Positions 46,145 to 55,813 of a DNA stretch of 64,000 bases are shown piece after piece. Position 1 is the stretch's first letter; each line of letters begins with the position of its first letter. The notes under the pieces were generated by a model. The model was given only the letters and a program-made list of their open reading frames with translations, was not told the DNA's origin and did no database searches. The position numbers were made by a program, and so were the translations under genes. Source of the stretch: Thermoproteota archaeon (lineage in GTDB: Archaea > Thermoproteota > Thermoprotei_A > EX4484-217-1); NCBI GenBank assembly GCA_029258915.1, contig JAPDJU010000005.1, positions 62,001 to 126,000 of the forward strand, read 5' to 3'.

Positions 46145-46951
46145 CTAATATCTTAGCTTAGGATGAGGTGGTAACGCTCTCTTATGTTCAGTAACTTTTA
46201 TTCTATTTAAAATACTCTCAATATCTTCTACGTTTAAACCTACTTTTTCAGCTATTTCATTTATAGATAGCTTCTTATCAAAATATCCGTAAAGTACCTG
46301 GTCTATTATTTCATAACTAAAACCTAGCTCTTCTATAGCTAAATGGTCTTTCCATAAACCTGGCGAAGAAGGTTTTTCACATATTCTCTTCGGCAAACCT
46401 AGATAGCATGCAAGTTTTCTTACCTGTGTTTTGTACAGATCAAGGATTGGGAAGAAGTCTGCTGCACCATCACCATGCTTCGTAAAATATCCTAGCAAGT
46501 ATTCGCTTCTATCACTTGTACCAGCTACTAGTCTTTTTAAAGCATTAGCATGATGATATAGAATGATCATTCTTATTCTAGCAATAATATTACCTTTAAC
46601 TACTTTGTCAGTATATCCTATAAGCCATGGAGAACTATTAATTACTACGTCAACACATTTGTCGATATTTATCATCTTATATTCTATGTTTAACATTTTA
46701 GCTACACTAATAGCATCCTCAACATCAACCCTAGATGTTCCACTATGAGGCATTATAAGGGCCAACACATTCTCTCTGCCAAGGCTTTTAACAAGTAAAG
46801 TAGCGGTTACTGACGAGTCAACTCCACCACTTAGTCCTAAAACAACACCTTCAACATTGGAGGAGTATGCGTAATCTCTAATGAAATCTACTATTTTTCT
46901 TTCAACCTTACTATAGCTTACAGTACTGGTTAGCTCATCTAGTAGGCTCAA
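46145..46951 (-). CDS. nadE: NH3-dependent NAD+ synthetase
   Basis: 268 residues. The ATP-pyrophosphatase P-loop LGLSGGVDSSVTATLL is near residue 38, with GTSDRSEYLLGYFTKHGDGAADF and YKTQVRKLACYLGLP further on. No glutaminase domain, so free ammonia is used. Completes NAD from deamido-NAD. Last gene of the likely moaA-moaC-flippase-nadE run on the minus strand, 31 bp after the flippase-like gene. Confidence 0.95.
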   Translation of the reverse strand: MSLLDELTSTVSYSKVERKIVDFIRDYAYSSNVEGVVLGLSGGVDSSVTATLLVKSLGRENVLALIMPHSGTSRVDVEDAISVAKMLNIEYKMINIDKCVDVVINSSPWLIGYTDKVVKGNIIARIRMIILYHHANALKRLVAGTSDRSEYLLGYFTKHGDGAADFFPILDLYKTQVRKLACYLGLPKRICEKPSSPGLWKDHLAIEELGFSYEIIDQVLYGYFDKKLSINEIAEKVGLNVEDIESILNRIKVTEHKRALPPHPKLRY

Positions 46952-46982
46952 ATAATCACCAAGCTACTATTTGAGAGGGCAT

Positions 46983-47828
46983 CTATTTAGAACTTCTCAG
47001 CGTTCCTAACTTCTTCATGGGGACTAGCGTATATAGGAAGCATATTAAGGTTAAAATATAGTATGCAATAATTCTCCACAATACAACACCTGCACCCGGC
47101 TTAACTATAGACATCCCTATTTCCATACCTAAAGCACCAGCAGGTAACGGTATAATACCTAAAGATAGTGCGTAAAGATATGCTACCAATGCTTCAAAAG
47201 GCTTAAGAGGAATACCTACAGCCAAATACGCTAAATATATGGAGAATGAAACAAGCAATATCCTAAGCAATGTTAGCGCTACAGATGCTGCGAGTTTAAA
47301 ATTATCAACCTTAAAATCAAGATCAGCTAACGATGGCTGCATATACTTAATAATACCAGTTCTTTTCAAGAAACCTTCCACTATAGAATACACTTTTCTC
47401 CGTTTCAGAAAAACAGTAAGCCAAACCAATATGTTAAAAGAAGAAAAAAATATTGGAACAGCAGAGAGCATATTTTCCCTAAAAACAATGAAGAATATGG
47501 CTGAAACTATAGCTAAAATGTTAGGTATGAAAACATCAAGCAGTATTTCAAAGAGAACAATATTCGTTGATATTTTACTATTTCTAGTGACCATCGAAAT
47601 AGCGAAGAACCTAATAATCTCGCCACCACTATGTGTAGGAGAAATATTTGATAAAAACTGGGAAGAAAACCATATAGCTAAGCTGTTTTTAAATCCTAAG
47701 TTCTCTTTAAGAACAATTAACCTTAAAGATGCTATAATAAGAGAAGCTATCATAGCTAATAATGATAGCAACACAAGACTAGGATTAGCTTTTAACAGTA
47801 TTTTAAGGTCCACATTAAGGATAAACAC
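46983..47828 (-). CDS. Flippase-like membrane protein (UPF0104, LPG synthase TM family)
   Basis: 281 residues from the GTG used in the track, with about seven helices. SNISPTHSGGEIIRFFAI and LGIIPLPAGALGMEIGM are the family motifs. The true start is probably earlier: the frame continues upstream as IRELQKFYSLKNSILASL to VTAVLIFYV, adding the missing first helix, and begins at an ATA/ATT (47912/47909) with AAAGGTG just before it and overlapping the moaC stop. That would be a rare start codon. Family members are linked to lipid or polysaccharide export; substrate unknown. Confidence 0.8.
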   Translation of the reverse strand: MFILNVDLKILLKANPSLVLLSLLAMIASLIIASLRLIVLKENLGFKNSLAIWFSSQFLSNISPTHSGGEIIRFFAISMVTRNSKISTNIVLFEILLDVFIPNILAIVSAIFFIVFRENMLSAVPIFFSSFNILVWLTVFLKRRKVYSIVEGFLKRTGIIKYMQPSLADLDFKVDNFKLAASVALTLLRILLVSFSIYLAYLAVGIPLKPFEALVAYLYALSLGIIPLPAGALGMEIGMSIVKPGAGVVLWRIIAYYILTLICFLYTLVPMKKLGTLRSSK

Positions 47829-47908
47829 GTAGAAAATAAGAACAGCTGTAACAATGAGTGATGCTAAGATAGAATTTTTTAAACTATAAAATTTCTGTAG
47901 TTCACGAA

Positions 47909-48352
47909 TTATTTTTCACCTTTAAGTTTAGCTAAAACTCTAATATCGGTTATTGTTGTTTCCGGATATTGTCCTCTCTCGTCTTTCTCATATTTTTTAA
48001 CCATATCCCAAATGGTAAGTAATGCCGCCATGACACCTGTAAGGGCTTCCATTTCAACACCAGTTTTAGCTGTTGTCCGCACTTTTACAGTTACTTTAAC
48101 ATAGCTATCATATATGTTAAAATCTACATCCACATGAGTTATCGGTATCAGATGACATAAAGGTATTATTTCCGAGGTCTTTTTTACAGCCAGTATAGCG
48201 GCTATGGTTGATGATGAAAAAACATCTCCCTTCTCTACTTTACCTTCTCTAATAAGCTCGATAGTCTTTTTTCTTAGAAATATTTTACCCGAAGCTATGG
48301 CTTCTCTAAAAACTTCAGGTTTTAAAGATACATCTACCATTTTAACTTTCAT
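47909..48352 (-). CDS. moaC: Cyclic pyranopterin monophosphate synthase MoaC
   Basis: 147 residues. MVDVSLKPEVFREAIASGKI at the start, IPLCHLIPITHVDVDF and KTGVEMEALTGVMAALLTIWDMVK. Second step of molybdopterin formation, after MoaA. Its start overlaps the moaA stop by 4 bp (ATGA), so the two are translationally coupled. Confidence 0.97.
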   Translation of the reverse strand: MKVKMVDVSLKPEVFREAIASGKIFLRKKTIELIREGKVEKGDVFSSSTIAAILAVKKTSEIIPLCHLIPITHVDVDFNIYDSYVKVTVKVRTTAKTGVEMEALTGVMAALLTIWDMVKKYEKDERGQYPETTITDIRVLAKLKGEK

Positions 48353-49341
48353 TGTTCTATCCTCTCTTGAGCTTTAAAACCTATTATGCTTACTTGCTTC
48401 TCACTTTTATAGTATGGCTCACGCATATTGTTGGCTTTAACTATCATTTCCTTTATCTTTTCGACTTTACGTTCTTCAGAGTAACTGTTATTTTTCAAAA
48501 TACTTTCCAACCCTATACTAGGTTTAACAAATAAACATGTTTTAATAAACCCGTTAGCTGTTATTCTTAGCCTAGTGCAGTGCATGCAAAAGTCAGGGTT
48601 ACATACTGGTCTAACAAACTCGATAACTGCATTGTCTACATAGTATTGTGGTCTATTATGCATAAGCTTCCTGTAAACAACTTTTACTGCTCTTTCTTTA
48701 ACCTTCTTTTCAAAGGGTGAAAGGTCTGTATGAAGTTTTTCAAAGTTCCTATATCCAAGTCCTTCAGGCTGTAGTTCTATTACTTGAAGAATAACATTTA
48801 GTTTTCTAGCTAGTTCTATAAATTCTTCAAACTCGTCTTCATTAAACCCTTTTAGTAGAAGATAGTTTATTTTAATAACGTCGTAACCTACATTTACTGC
48901 TTCCTCTAAACCATTTAAAGCCTGGTTTAAACCGTCAACACCTGTTATTTTCCTATAGGTCTCTCTCCTTAAACTTGGAATGCTTATATTGATTCTTCTT
49001 AAACCTGCTTCTTTAAGTTCATAAGCATATTTTGCCATGTAATATCCATTAGTTGTCATTGCTAAGTCTAAGGGCTTCAACTTGTTAAGTAAGCTCACTA
49101 TTTCAACTATATCGTTTCTTAGTAGAGGTTCTCCACCTGTAAGCTTAAACTTTCTAATACCTAAATCAGAAGCAGCTTTAGCTATAAGATATATTTCATA
49201 AGGGCTCAGCTCTTCAGAAGAATTCCTTATGAAAGAAAATTCTCCCTCCCTATGACAATATATGCAATTATAATTACACCTATTGGTAACAGAAAGTCTT
49301 AAGTGAAGCAAAGGCCTTCCAAACCTATCTACTAACATCAC
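48349..49341 (-). CDS. moaA: GTP 3',8-cyclase MoaA
   Basis: 330 residues; ATG 49338 is the likely start, one codon after the track's GTG. Radical SAM motif CNYNCIYCH near residue 28 and the C-terminal cluster CNPDFCMHCTRLRIT...CLF. KLTGGEPLLRNDI binds SAM. Converts GTP to the first pterin precursor. A complete moaAC pair suggests molybdenum or tungsten enzymes in this organism. Confidence 0.97.
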   Translation of the reverse strand: MMLVDRFGRPLLHLRLSVTNRCNYNCIYCHREGEFSFIRNSSEELSPYEIYLIAKAASDLGIRKFKLTGGEPLLRNDIVEIVSLLNKLKPLDLAMTTNGYYMAKYAYELKEAGLRRINISIPSLRRETYRKITGVDGLNQALNGLEEAVNVGYDVIKINYLLLKGFNEDEFEEFIELARKLNVILQVIELQPEGLGYRNFEKLHTDLSPFEKKVKERAVKVVYRKLMHNRPQYYVDNAVIEFVRPVCNPDFCMHCTRLRITANGFIKTCLFVKPSIGLESILKNNSYSEERKVEKIKEMIVKANNMREPYYKSEKQVSIIGFKAQERIEQ

Positions 49342-49449
49342 TAAAAACCCGTCACACTACATTCTCATATAAGCCTAGAGCTAAATATCCTTAACTCCCA
49401 AAATATACTGGAGACAAACATACCGAAGCCTGTAAACAGGTGAAAGCAA

Positions 49450-49830
49450 ATGCCTGAAATAGTTAAAGTAACATCAATAGACCCTAAAGAACTAGCTAGG
49501 CTAGCTAAAGAATTCGAAGAAAAACTAAGAATCCTAGAAAAAGAACTAAACAACTACCTTTCAAAATACGGATTCGAAATAAGCTACCACTACGAACTAA
49601 ACATAGTCAAAATCTCAAACAAAGACGTAGAAAAAATCCAAAAACTCACCAAACGCAAGCCAATCCTAATATTCCCAGTTATCAAAACAAAACCGAAAAA
49701 AGAAATATTCGACGCCTTCATCCTAGAAAACGGAAGCATATTACTAAGAAACACCATAATAGAGAAAAGCAAACTAAAAGAACAATATTATATACTATCA
49801 AGAAAAGGCCTTCAAGAATATGAGAGTTAA
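49450..49830 (+). CDS. Hypothetical protein, Lys/Glu-rich with coiled coil
   Basis: 126 residues. Residues 12-45 are a likely coiled coil (ELARLAKEFEEKLRILEKEL), followed by a beta-rich part with KRKPILIFPVIKTKPKKEIF. No known domain seen. Many codons end in C (AAC, TAC, TTC, ATC), unlike its neighbours, so it may be acquired. It has no same-strand partner nearby. Confidence 0.6.
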   Translation: MPEIVKVTSIDPKELARLAKEFEEKLRILEKELNNYLSKYGFEISYHYELNIVKISNKDVEKIQKLTKRKPILIFPVIKTKPKKEIFDAFILENGSILLRNTIIEKSKLKEQYYILSRKGLQEYES

Positions 49831-49886
49831 ACATGTAAAATAATAATATTGAAAAATAAAAATATAAGAGTTAAATTGCTATGCTT

Positions 49887-50027
49887 CTACCAACCGTCAG
49901 ATTCTAAGGGATCTCCTTTCATTATGCCTACAAGAAGGGCAGCTGCAAGTATAGATAGCCTTAATGCTAACATGGTCTTTGTGGGGTCTTTGTATAGGAT
50001 CTCAATAATTTTTGACATTTTTTCCAT
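49887..50027 (-). CDS. Possible small single-pass membrane protein
   Basis: Not in the ORF track, which shows a plus-strand shadow. From ATG 50027 I read 46 residues: MEKMSKIIEILYKDP, then a hydrophobic segment (LALRLSILAAALLVGI) and a polar tail. The ribosome site is weak. It could be a small membrane peptide or chance. Confidence 0.35.
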   Translation of the reverse strand: MEKMSKIIEILYKDPTKTMLALRLSILAAALLVGIMKGDPLESDGW

Positions 50028-50190
50028 TGTTATCAACCACGTAAAATTTAGCATATGTACCAATAGAGTTTTTTATTATGGCAGGTGACAAACTATTGAA
50101 AATTTTAAATAAATACAACGGTAAAATTTATTTTAGAGCTAAGCATCAGGCATCGGTATTATAGGCATTTATTGCAATAGGGTTTATATA

Positions 50191-51426
50191 TTGAAGAAAA
50201 TGTTAACTCCAAAGGAAGTAGCATTAAGCATGGGGGTCTCCTACTGGACAGTGTTGAGAATGATCAAAAAAGGTGAAATAAAAGCACTAAGAACCCCAGG
50301 AGGCCATTATAGAATACCTATATACTCCTTAGAACACCATACTGCCATAACCCTTCAAAGCAAGGTCCATAGAGAGAAGCAAGCAATAGAAAGAAATATT
50401 GAAGCATTTAAGAGGTATTTTACACCAGATCTAGCTAAAATATTAGAGGTAATACAGTCCTATCAAGGATTACCAACGATATCAGACTTAGCTAGAGCAT
50501 TGAACTTGCATGTCTCTTCTATTTGGTATAAAATTAGAAGACTTAGAACTGGCGGCTTTGCCTTCGGTGCGGATATTGATCATTATAAACTCGGCCTTAC
50601 TGTGCTTCTGGTTTTCTTAAATAGAATAATAAGTATAAACGATATTCCAAGTGTTTTCTTAAGATACTATGCGCCTATAGTGCCTAAAGGATTATTTTTG
50701 GTTTATTACTTACCCTTAACATATAACATCGAAGACATCTTAAAGTTACTCCCTGAACAACATCTTGAACAATGCTGGATAATTGAAGGAACATATAGTT
50801 CAAAACCTAAATACACATTATATTATAATTTTAAAGAAAAAAGAGTACTATTTGACTGGTCATTAATGGAAAAAAGATATTATGAAAAATTAGGTAAAGT
50901 TATTTTTACAGAGCCTGAGAAGCCATCAAGAATAGATTTAATAGATTTATTAATTGCCAAGGAGCTTGAAAAAAATCCATTTATTAGTTTAAGAAATATT
51001 CAATTAAAAATTAAAATGCATGGTATTAACATTAGATATAGCAGAGTTCTTAGACATTTTAAAAATCATTTACTAGGTAGAGGTGTAATTAGGGGTATAA
51101 GACTTAGGTTGGTACCCTTACCTTCAGAATATAACACACTATTTATAGCTAGAGTGCATGGTAATAGCTCTTCATTATATGCTTTGATTTCTTCTCTCCT
51201 TGAACACCCAGCGTTCACTACTGCTAGTATATCATTCAAAACGAATCAAGTCTTTATCGGTGGTGTGGTTCCATTTACGGAGATAATTACATTAACTACT
51301 TTCATTGAGTCTCTAAAGGGTATAAAGGAGGTTGAGGTGAAGCTCTTAGACAGAGAGAGAAGAATGGCTTTTACTATACCTTATGCGCGTGAATTCTATC
51401 ATGGAAGATGGGTTTTGCGTTTTTAA
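50191..51426 (+). CDS. Regulator with excisionase/MerR-type HTH fused to further winged-helix domains
   Basis: 411 residues from TTG. Residues 1-45 are a classic excisionase-type helix-turn-helix (MLTPKEVALSMGVSYWTVLRMI...GGHYRIP). A winged helix follows (TISDLARALNLHVSSIWYKIRRL), then a region like Lrp/AsnC effector repeats and a second winged helix (ISLRNIQLKIKMHGINIRYSRV). This double arrangement is not one I know as a named family. Likely a DNA-binding regulator of neighbouring or mobile genes; target unknown. The next orphan gene is 82 bp downstream. Confidence 0.65.
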   Translation: MKKMLTPKEVALSMGVSYWTVLRMIKKGEIKALRTPGGHYRIPIYSLEHHTAITLQSKVHREKQAIERNIEAFKRYFTPDLAKILEVIQSYQGLPTISDLARALNLHVSSIWYKIRRLRTGGFAFGADIDHYKLGLTVLLVFLNRIISINDIPSVFLRYYAPIVPKGLFLVYYLPLTYNIEDILKLLPEQHLEQCWIIEGTYSSKPKYTLYYNFKEKRVLFDWSLMEKRYYEKLGKVIFTEPEKPSRIDLIDLLIAKELEKNPFISLRNIQLKIKMHGINIRYSRVLRHFKNHLLGRGVIRGIRLRLVPLPSEYNTLFIARVHGNSSSLYALISSLLEHPAFTTASISFKTNQVFIGGVVPFTEIITLTTFIESLKGIKEVEVKLLDRERRMAFTIPYAREFYHGRWVLRF

Positions 51427-51508
51427 GTAAATTTTTCAGTGCAAATGTTGGCAAATATAAAATAACTTTCTAATATGACTTTAACTTTCTTTATCTCAGT
51501 GAAAGAAT

Positions 51509-51850
51509 ATGGAGGCTTTGTGTTACTTTAATGTGCAGAAGGGGTTGAAGATATATTCGGCATTGCGGGAGCTTCTTGAGGAAATAGATTTAGATGATAA
51601 TATAATTGCTGCGTTAGATAATGCTTTCTTCTATCTGTTTAATGGAAATTTAGATTTTGAATCTAAAAGGTTTATTTTGAGATTTATATTCTATGTTTTT
51701 TCAAAGTATTGTAATGATCCTCTACTGACTCATCAAACAGTAGAAGAGGAAGTGTTGTTTGAAAAAATAATTAAGGAACCTAATTCCATCCATGGTTTAA
51801 TGGCTAGCAAAAGGAATAGTTCAGCTAAAAGATCCTTATCATACATATAA
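51509..51850 (+). CDS. Hypothetical small helical protein
   Basis: 113 residues, mostly helical (ALRELLEEIDLDDNIIAALDNAFFYL, RFILRFIFYVFSKY) with a basic tail (ASKRNSSAKRS). No known motif. Codon choice is rich in T-ending codons. It follows the excisionase-HTH regulator and may be its partner. Not recognised. Confidence 0.5.
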   Translation: MEALCYFNVQKGLKIYSALRELLEEIDLDDNIIAALDNAFFYLFNGNLDFESKRFILRFIFYVFSKYCNDPLLTHQTVEEEVLFEKIIKEPNSIHGLMASKRNSSAKRSLSYI

Positions 51851-51874
51851 AAAAAATATTTGGAAATAAAGTAG

Positions 51875-53116
51875 CTATACTTGTTCAGCTAATTCTCCTA
51901 CTAGCTTAGCTATTCTTTTCACACCTTCATCTATTAAGTTAGGCTTTGCCATTGAGAAGTTTAGCCTTATAACGTTTCTTCCCTCTTCCCCTAAGAAGAA
52001 CCGTGCTGCAGGTATTACAGCTACATCGTATTTCTCAAGTAGAACATCCGCAAATGCGTAGCTTTCTATTTTCTCCGGTAACCATAGTAGAATGAACATA
52101 CCTGCTACTGGTCTTGTATGTTTTAATTCAGGTAGATGCGTATCTAACGCTTTAAGCATTAAGTCTCTCTTATGCTTATATGCTTCAATTGCTCTCATTT
52201 TAATATCTCCAAACATTTTTCTCCTTAGAACCTCAAGGACTATGTACTGTGAAGGTACAGGAGCACACATGTCCATAGGTTGCTTGCTATACCTTACCTT
52301 CTCTATTACTTCTTCGGGTGCTTCTAACCATCCTACTCTAAGCCCCGTACCTAACACTTTGCTAAATGAGCCTGCATAAATTACTCTTCCTTCTTTATCC
52401 ATAGATCTTAAAGGTTTTACCGGGACTTCTTCGTAAACTAAATGGTTATAGGCCGTATCTTCGACCACTAAAATATCGTACTTTGAAGCTATTTCAAGTA
52501 AATGTTTTCTTCTTTCAAGGTTCATAGTTATTCCTGAAGGGTTTTGGCCTGTTGGAATAGTGTATATGAGCTTAACCAGTCTCCCTTTGTTTTTGAGTTC
52601 TTTAATTTTTTCTTCAAGCTTATCTGTTCTCATACCTTTTTCATCCATTTCTACACCGGTAAGTTGGACGCCATAATGACGCCAGCAAAGCAACGTATTT
52701 ACATATGATGGATTTTCTGTTATGACAATGTCTCCTGGTTCAAGAAGTACTCTAGCAACAATATCTAATGCTTGTGAACCCCCAACAGTTACAATAACTT
52801 TCTCATATGATGTTTCTACTCCTTCATATTCTTTCATGAACTTTGCTATTTCTTCTCTTAAATCTAAAACTCCTTCAGCAGGAGCATAATTTACTATCTT
52901 AGGAACTTTTCTGAAAATTTCAGCTGCTAAATTAGCGTAAATGTCTCTAGGCAATACTTCTGGGTCGGGTTCTCCAGCGGCAAAGGATATTATCGGTTTT
53001 ATTTTTGACTTGTAAGCTATCTTGGCAACAGCCTCTCTTACAGGTGATGGGTACATATAGTTTATTCTACTAGCGAAAAACTTTCCATAATCCGGTTTTC
53101 CCATAAGAAACACCAA
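51875..53116 (-). CDS. Class I/II PLP-dependent aminotransferase (LysN/2-aminoadipate type)
   Basis: 413 residues. ISFAAGEPDPEVLP, NYAPAEGVLDLREEIAKF, YTIPTGQNPSG and the PLP Lys in AGSFSKVLGTGLRVGWLEAP. This matches the MocR/LysN-like branch common in archaea, with broad activity on aromatic, branched and aminoadipate amino acids. Alone on its strand, with convergent orphan gene. Confidence 0.93.
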   Translation of the reverse strand: MVFLMGKPDYGKFFASRINYMYPSPVREAVAKIAYKSKIKPIISFAAGEPDPEVLPRDIYANLAAEIFRKVPKIVNYAPAEGVLDLREEIAKFMKEYEGVETSYEKVIVTVGGSQALDIVARVLLEPGDIVITENPSYVNTLLCWRHYGVQLTGVEMDEKGMRTDKLEEKIKELKNKGRLVKLIYTIPTGQNPSGITMNLERRKHLLEIASKYDILVVEDTAYNHLVYEEVPVKPLRSMDKEGRVIYAGSFSKVLGTGLRVGWLEAPEEVIEKVRYSKQPMDMCAPVPSQYIVLEVLRRKMFGDIKMRAIEAYKHKRDLMLKALDTHLPELKHTRPVAGMFILLWLPEKIESYAFADVLLEKYDVAVIPAARFFLGEEGRNVIRLNFSMAKPNLIDEGVKRIAKLVGELAEQV

Positions 53117-53223
53117 CCTAGACTAGTACCACTTACTATATTTAACTGAACATACCCATAATACTTACTCTACTTACAGTTAATTAATAATCTCTATAAG
53201 TAACTATAAAGAACAGGTAATTT

Positions 53224-53736
53224 CTAAATAAGAGTATGTTTTAAACTCTTGAAGAATTTTATGAGAAAAACATCATCTTCATAAGCTCTTAAAATTCTAA
53301 TTAGTTTATTTGAAAACTGCATTCCAAACATGTCATATAGTTCATACCATCGGTATTCTTTAAAACCTAGTTTCTTAAAGAACAACCTAGCTTTAATATT
53401 GTTAGAAGTTGTAGATGCAGCAGCTATATATGCATTATTTTCTAAAAAATGTTCTTCAGCTTTTCTAACAAGACTTCTACCTACACCTATTCCCTGGTAT
53501 TTACGTTTAACACCGATATAATATATTGCACCAATTTTTACCTCATCTATATTACTTAGAAAGAACTGAATAAAACCTACAAAATCATCATGTTCTACAT
53601 TTCTTGCAACATAGGTTTTAGTGAATCCTAGAGCTGAAAAAATCCACAGTCTATGCCGTTCATTAAATATTTCGCTCACAAGCTTTTTAAAATCTCTAAG
53701 CCTATTAGGTTTCAGTTTTTCTATAATGATCTCCAT
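53224..53736 (-). CDS. GNAT family N-acetyltransferase
   Basis: 170 residues. Acetyl-CoA loop YQGIGVGRSLVRKAEEH is clear, with YIGVKRKY before and ARLFFKKLGFKEYRWYEL after. Substrate unknown. Its start overlaps the M28 peptidase stop by 16 bp, so both are likely in one transcript. Confidence 0.87.
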   Translation of the reverse strand: MEIIIEKLKPNRLRDFKKLVSEIFNERHRLWIFSALGFTKTYVARNVEHDDFVGFIQFFLSNIDEVKIGAIYYIGVKRKYQGIGVGRSLVRKAEEHFLENNAYIAAASTTSNNIKARLFFKKLGFKEYRWYELYDMFGMQFSNKLIRILRAYEDDVFLIKFFKSLKHTLI

Positions 53737-55469
53737 ATTTTTCTCAACCTTTCTTCTAAAATTTCAGGAATCCTTTCTAAATTAGTTGAAGTTCTCTTTT
53801 CTAAACATTTAAGCAAATCAGCTAGGCTCCTGTGAACAACATCCCTATTCCCTAATTCTAAGTGCTTCATCAAGGGCTTTACTCTAATAAGAGGAACTAC
53901 TTTCTCTTCCCCTGAAATTATAACTTCACCTGGTATTTTCTTTAAAATAGTTACTACATTGTCGAAGTAGCCTTCAGATATTATGGTCAATATTTTACGA
54001 ACATGGCTAATGCATTTTTTTAAATAAATGTATTCGGGAAGGAATTTTTGAATTAATGGACTATATGATGTTCTATAGTCTCCTTCATGTATAGGTTTAA
54101 TAAGTTCAGAGGTTATAGCCATACTTAAGACTCTGATACCATATTTTTCCATTAGATTTCTATATTTCATAAGAATATGAGGTTTAATATTGCCTTTCCG
54201 TATTTCACTTTCTAAAATTTTCTCTAACACTTTCACATTTACAGAAGCATCTAATGCATGTTTTTCACTTATAAGATTATGGATAATTTTATGAGATAAT
54301 GTAAATGCTTCTTTAACAGTATTTGAATCAAGGCATTCTAAAACATCCTTATCTGTATGGTATATGTCCATTACATTTCTTATGGTATTTATTGTTGCTG
54401 ATGGTAAGCCTAAGGAGCTAAATGAGTAACTATCAAAGTATGGGCTATCTAACTCAAGAAATACGCGGTTTACTTTTCTACTTAAAAATTTTAGGTATTC
54501 GAAACCTGAAGCAGAAATTACTATTTTACCCTTACCTACGACATCCCAGTTGTAGATAGCGTATATTGTGTCTAAACCGTATTTTAAAGCTACATTCTTT
54601 ACGTACCATCTTGAACCATATGACCAATACCATTCCGTAAAATATGGTGCACCACATTCTTCTGCTCCAAAACTTATGATTCTAACTTCACGAAGTAATT
54701 TTTGTCTCTTTATTTTTTCAGCTTCCCAAAGTAGGAAGGCTACTCCTAATAAATCGTCAGAAACCCCTGAAAACCAGTGGTCATGATGTGCTGTTATCAG
54801 TATTTTTTCCTTCTCACATGAGCCATTAAATATTGCTTCAACAGTTTTTCCTTCGGCTTCGAAATCTATTTTAACGTTAGTTTCTATTTCAACACTTACA
54901 CTATCGGTGTTTATCATTTTCCTTAGTTTTAATCCGTCCTCGTATCTGATACCTAAAGCAGGTATCGGAGGAGGTATAGATGGGTTATAAGAATATCCGT
55001 ATGTGCCTTTTACAACTATCCTCCTAAGTCTGGAAGGGTAGTTATCTATTAAAACCAGGCCTAAAGCGCCATGTTCTATGGCTTCTAAATATTGGTGTTC
55101 GGCTTCATCGGGATCTTTTGCCCATTCTGTTAACACTATTTTACCTTCAACATCAACTTTACTTTCTCTAATACCAAATTCCCTAACGTACACCATATTT
55201 CCTTCAACATGAGATCTAGGTGTGTAAGGGAGAGCTGCAGCTTTAATTAGTTCTTCCTTACTTTTATTTTTCACATAAAGTTGGGAGCCATTATCAATCC
55301 ACATAGTTACATTAAAACCATGTATTTTTACTTCATCCGCATAGCTTTGAAGTTTATCAAGTATGTATTTTACAATTTTTTCCTCCCGCCGGCTTCCTGA
55401 AACTATTTCACCGAATTTCCTAAGCTCATTTACGAGCTCAAATGCTTCATTTAGGAATTGCATTTTCAA
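53721..55469 (-). CDS. M28 family aminopeptidase-like protein with PA domain
   Basis: 582 residues. Metal motifs of M28 are visible: TAHHDHWFSGVSDDLLG (His and bridging Asp), SFGAEECGAPYFTEWYW (Glu pair) and a later DVMDIYHTDKD (His). A PA-like insertion (about residues 95-165) lies before it. The C-terminal 200 residues are helical. No signal peptide, so probably cytoplasmic. Peptide substrates unknown. Confidence 0.88.
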   Translation of the reverse strand: MKMQFLNEAFELVNELRKFGEIVSGSRREEKIVKYILDKLQSYADEVKIHGFNVTMWIDNGSQLYVKNKSKEELIKAAALPYTPRSHVEGNMVYVREFGIRESKVDVEGKIVLTEWAKDPDEAEHQYLEAIEHGALGLVLIDNYPSRLRRIVVKGTYGYSYNPSIPPPIPALGIRYEDGLKLRKMINTDSVSVEIETNVKIDFEAEGKTVEAIFNGSCEKEKILITAHHDHWFSGVSDDLLGVAFLLWEAEKIKRQKLLREVRIISFGAEECGAPYFTEWYWSYGSRWYVKNVALKYGLDTIYAIYNWDVVGKGKIVISASGFEYLKFLSRKVNRVFLELDSPYFDSYSFSSLGLPSATINTIRNVMDIYHTDKDVLECLDSNTVKEAFTLSHKIIHNLISEKHALDASVNVKVLEKILESEIRKGNIKPHILMKYRNLMEKYGIRVLSMAITSELIKPIHEGDYRTSYSPLIQKFLPEYIYLKKCISHVRKILTIISEGYFDNVVTILKKIPGEVIISGEEKVVPLIRVKPLMKHLELGNRDVVHRSLADLLKCLEKRTSTNLERIPEILEERLRKIWRSL

Positions 55470-55813
55470 TAGTACTCACGCTCTAAACTATAGACTACTA
55501 TGGAAATACTTTTTGGCTTCTATCAGTTTTCTTTCTTTTTCACGGAATTTAAACCACCATAGGCTAAAATTCTGTTTCCAAGGATGTTAAGCTTCTAAAA
55601 AGTTTTATGCTGAGGAAAAGGGCTGGATCATTCGTTATCAAATAAGAAGTAAAGATTTCTGAAGAGCTATGGTTAAGATTAATCTAAATACTTCCTAAAT
55701 ATTCTAACTTTTACTACTTGCTTGTTCAGTTAATTATGCCGTATAGCGTGAGCTAATAATATAAAAATATAGTAAAACGTCTTAAATAGTTGCAGAAGCG
55801 GGTGAAGTTTTAG
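55470..55813. other. Intergenic stretch between divergent genes
   Basis: 344 bases between the divergent M28 and D-threonine aldolase-like genes. It is AT-rich and presumably holds both promoters. I see no open frame of note, no tRNA and no clear repeat. Confidence 0.5.
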
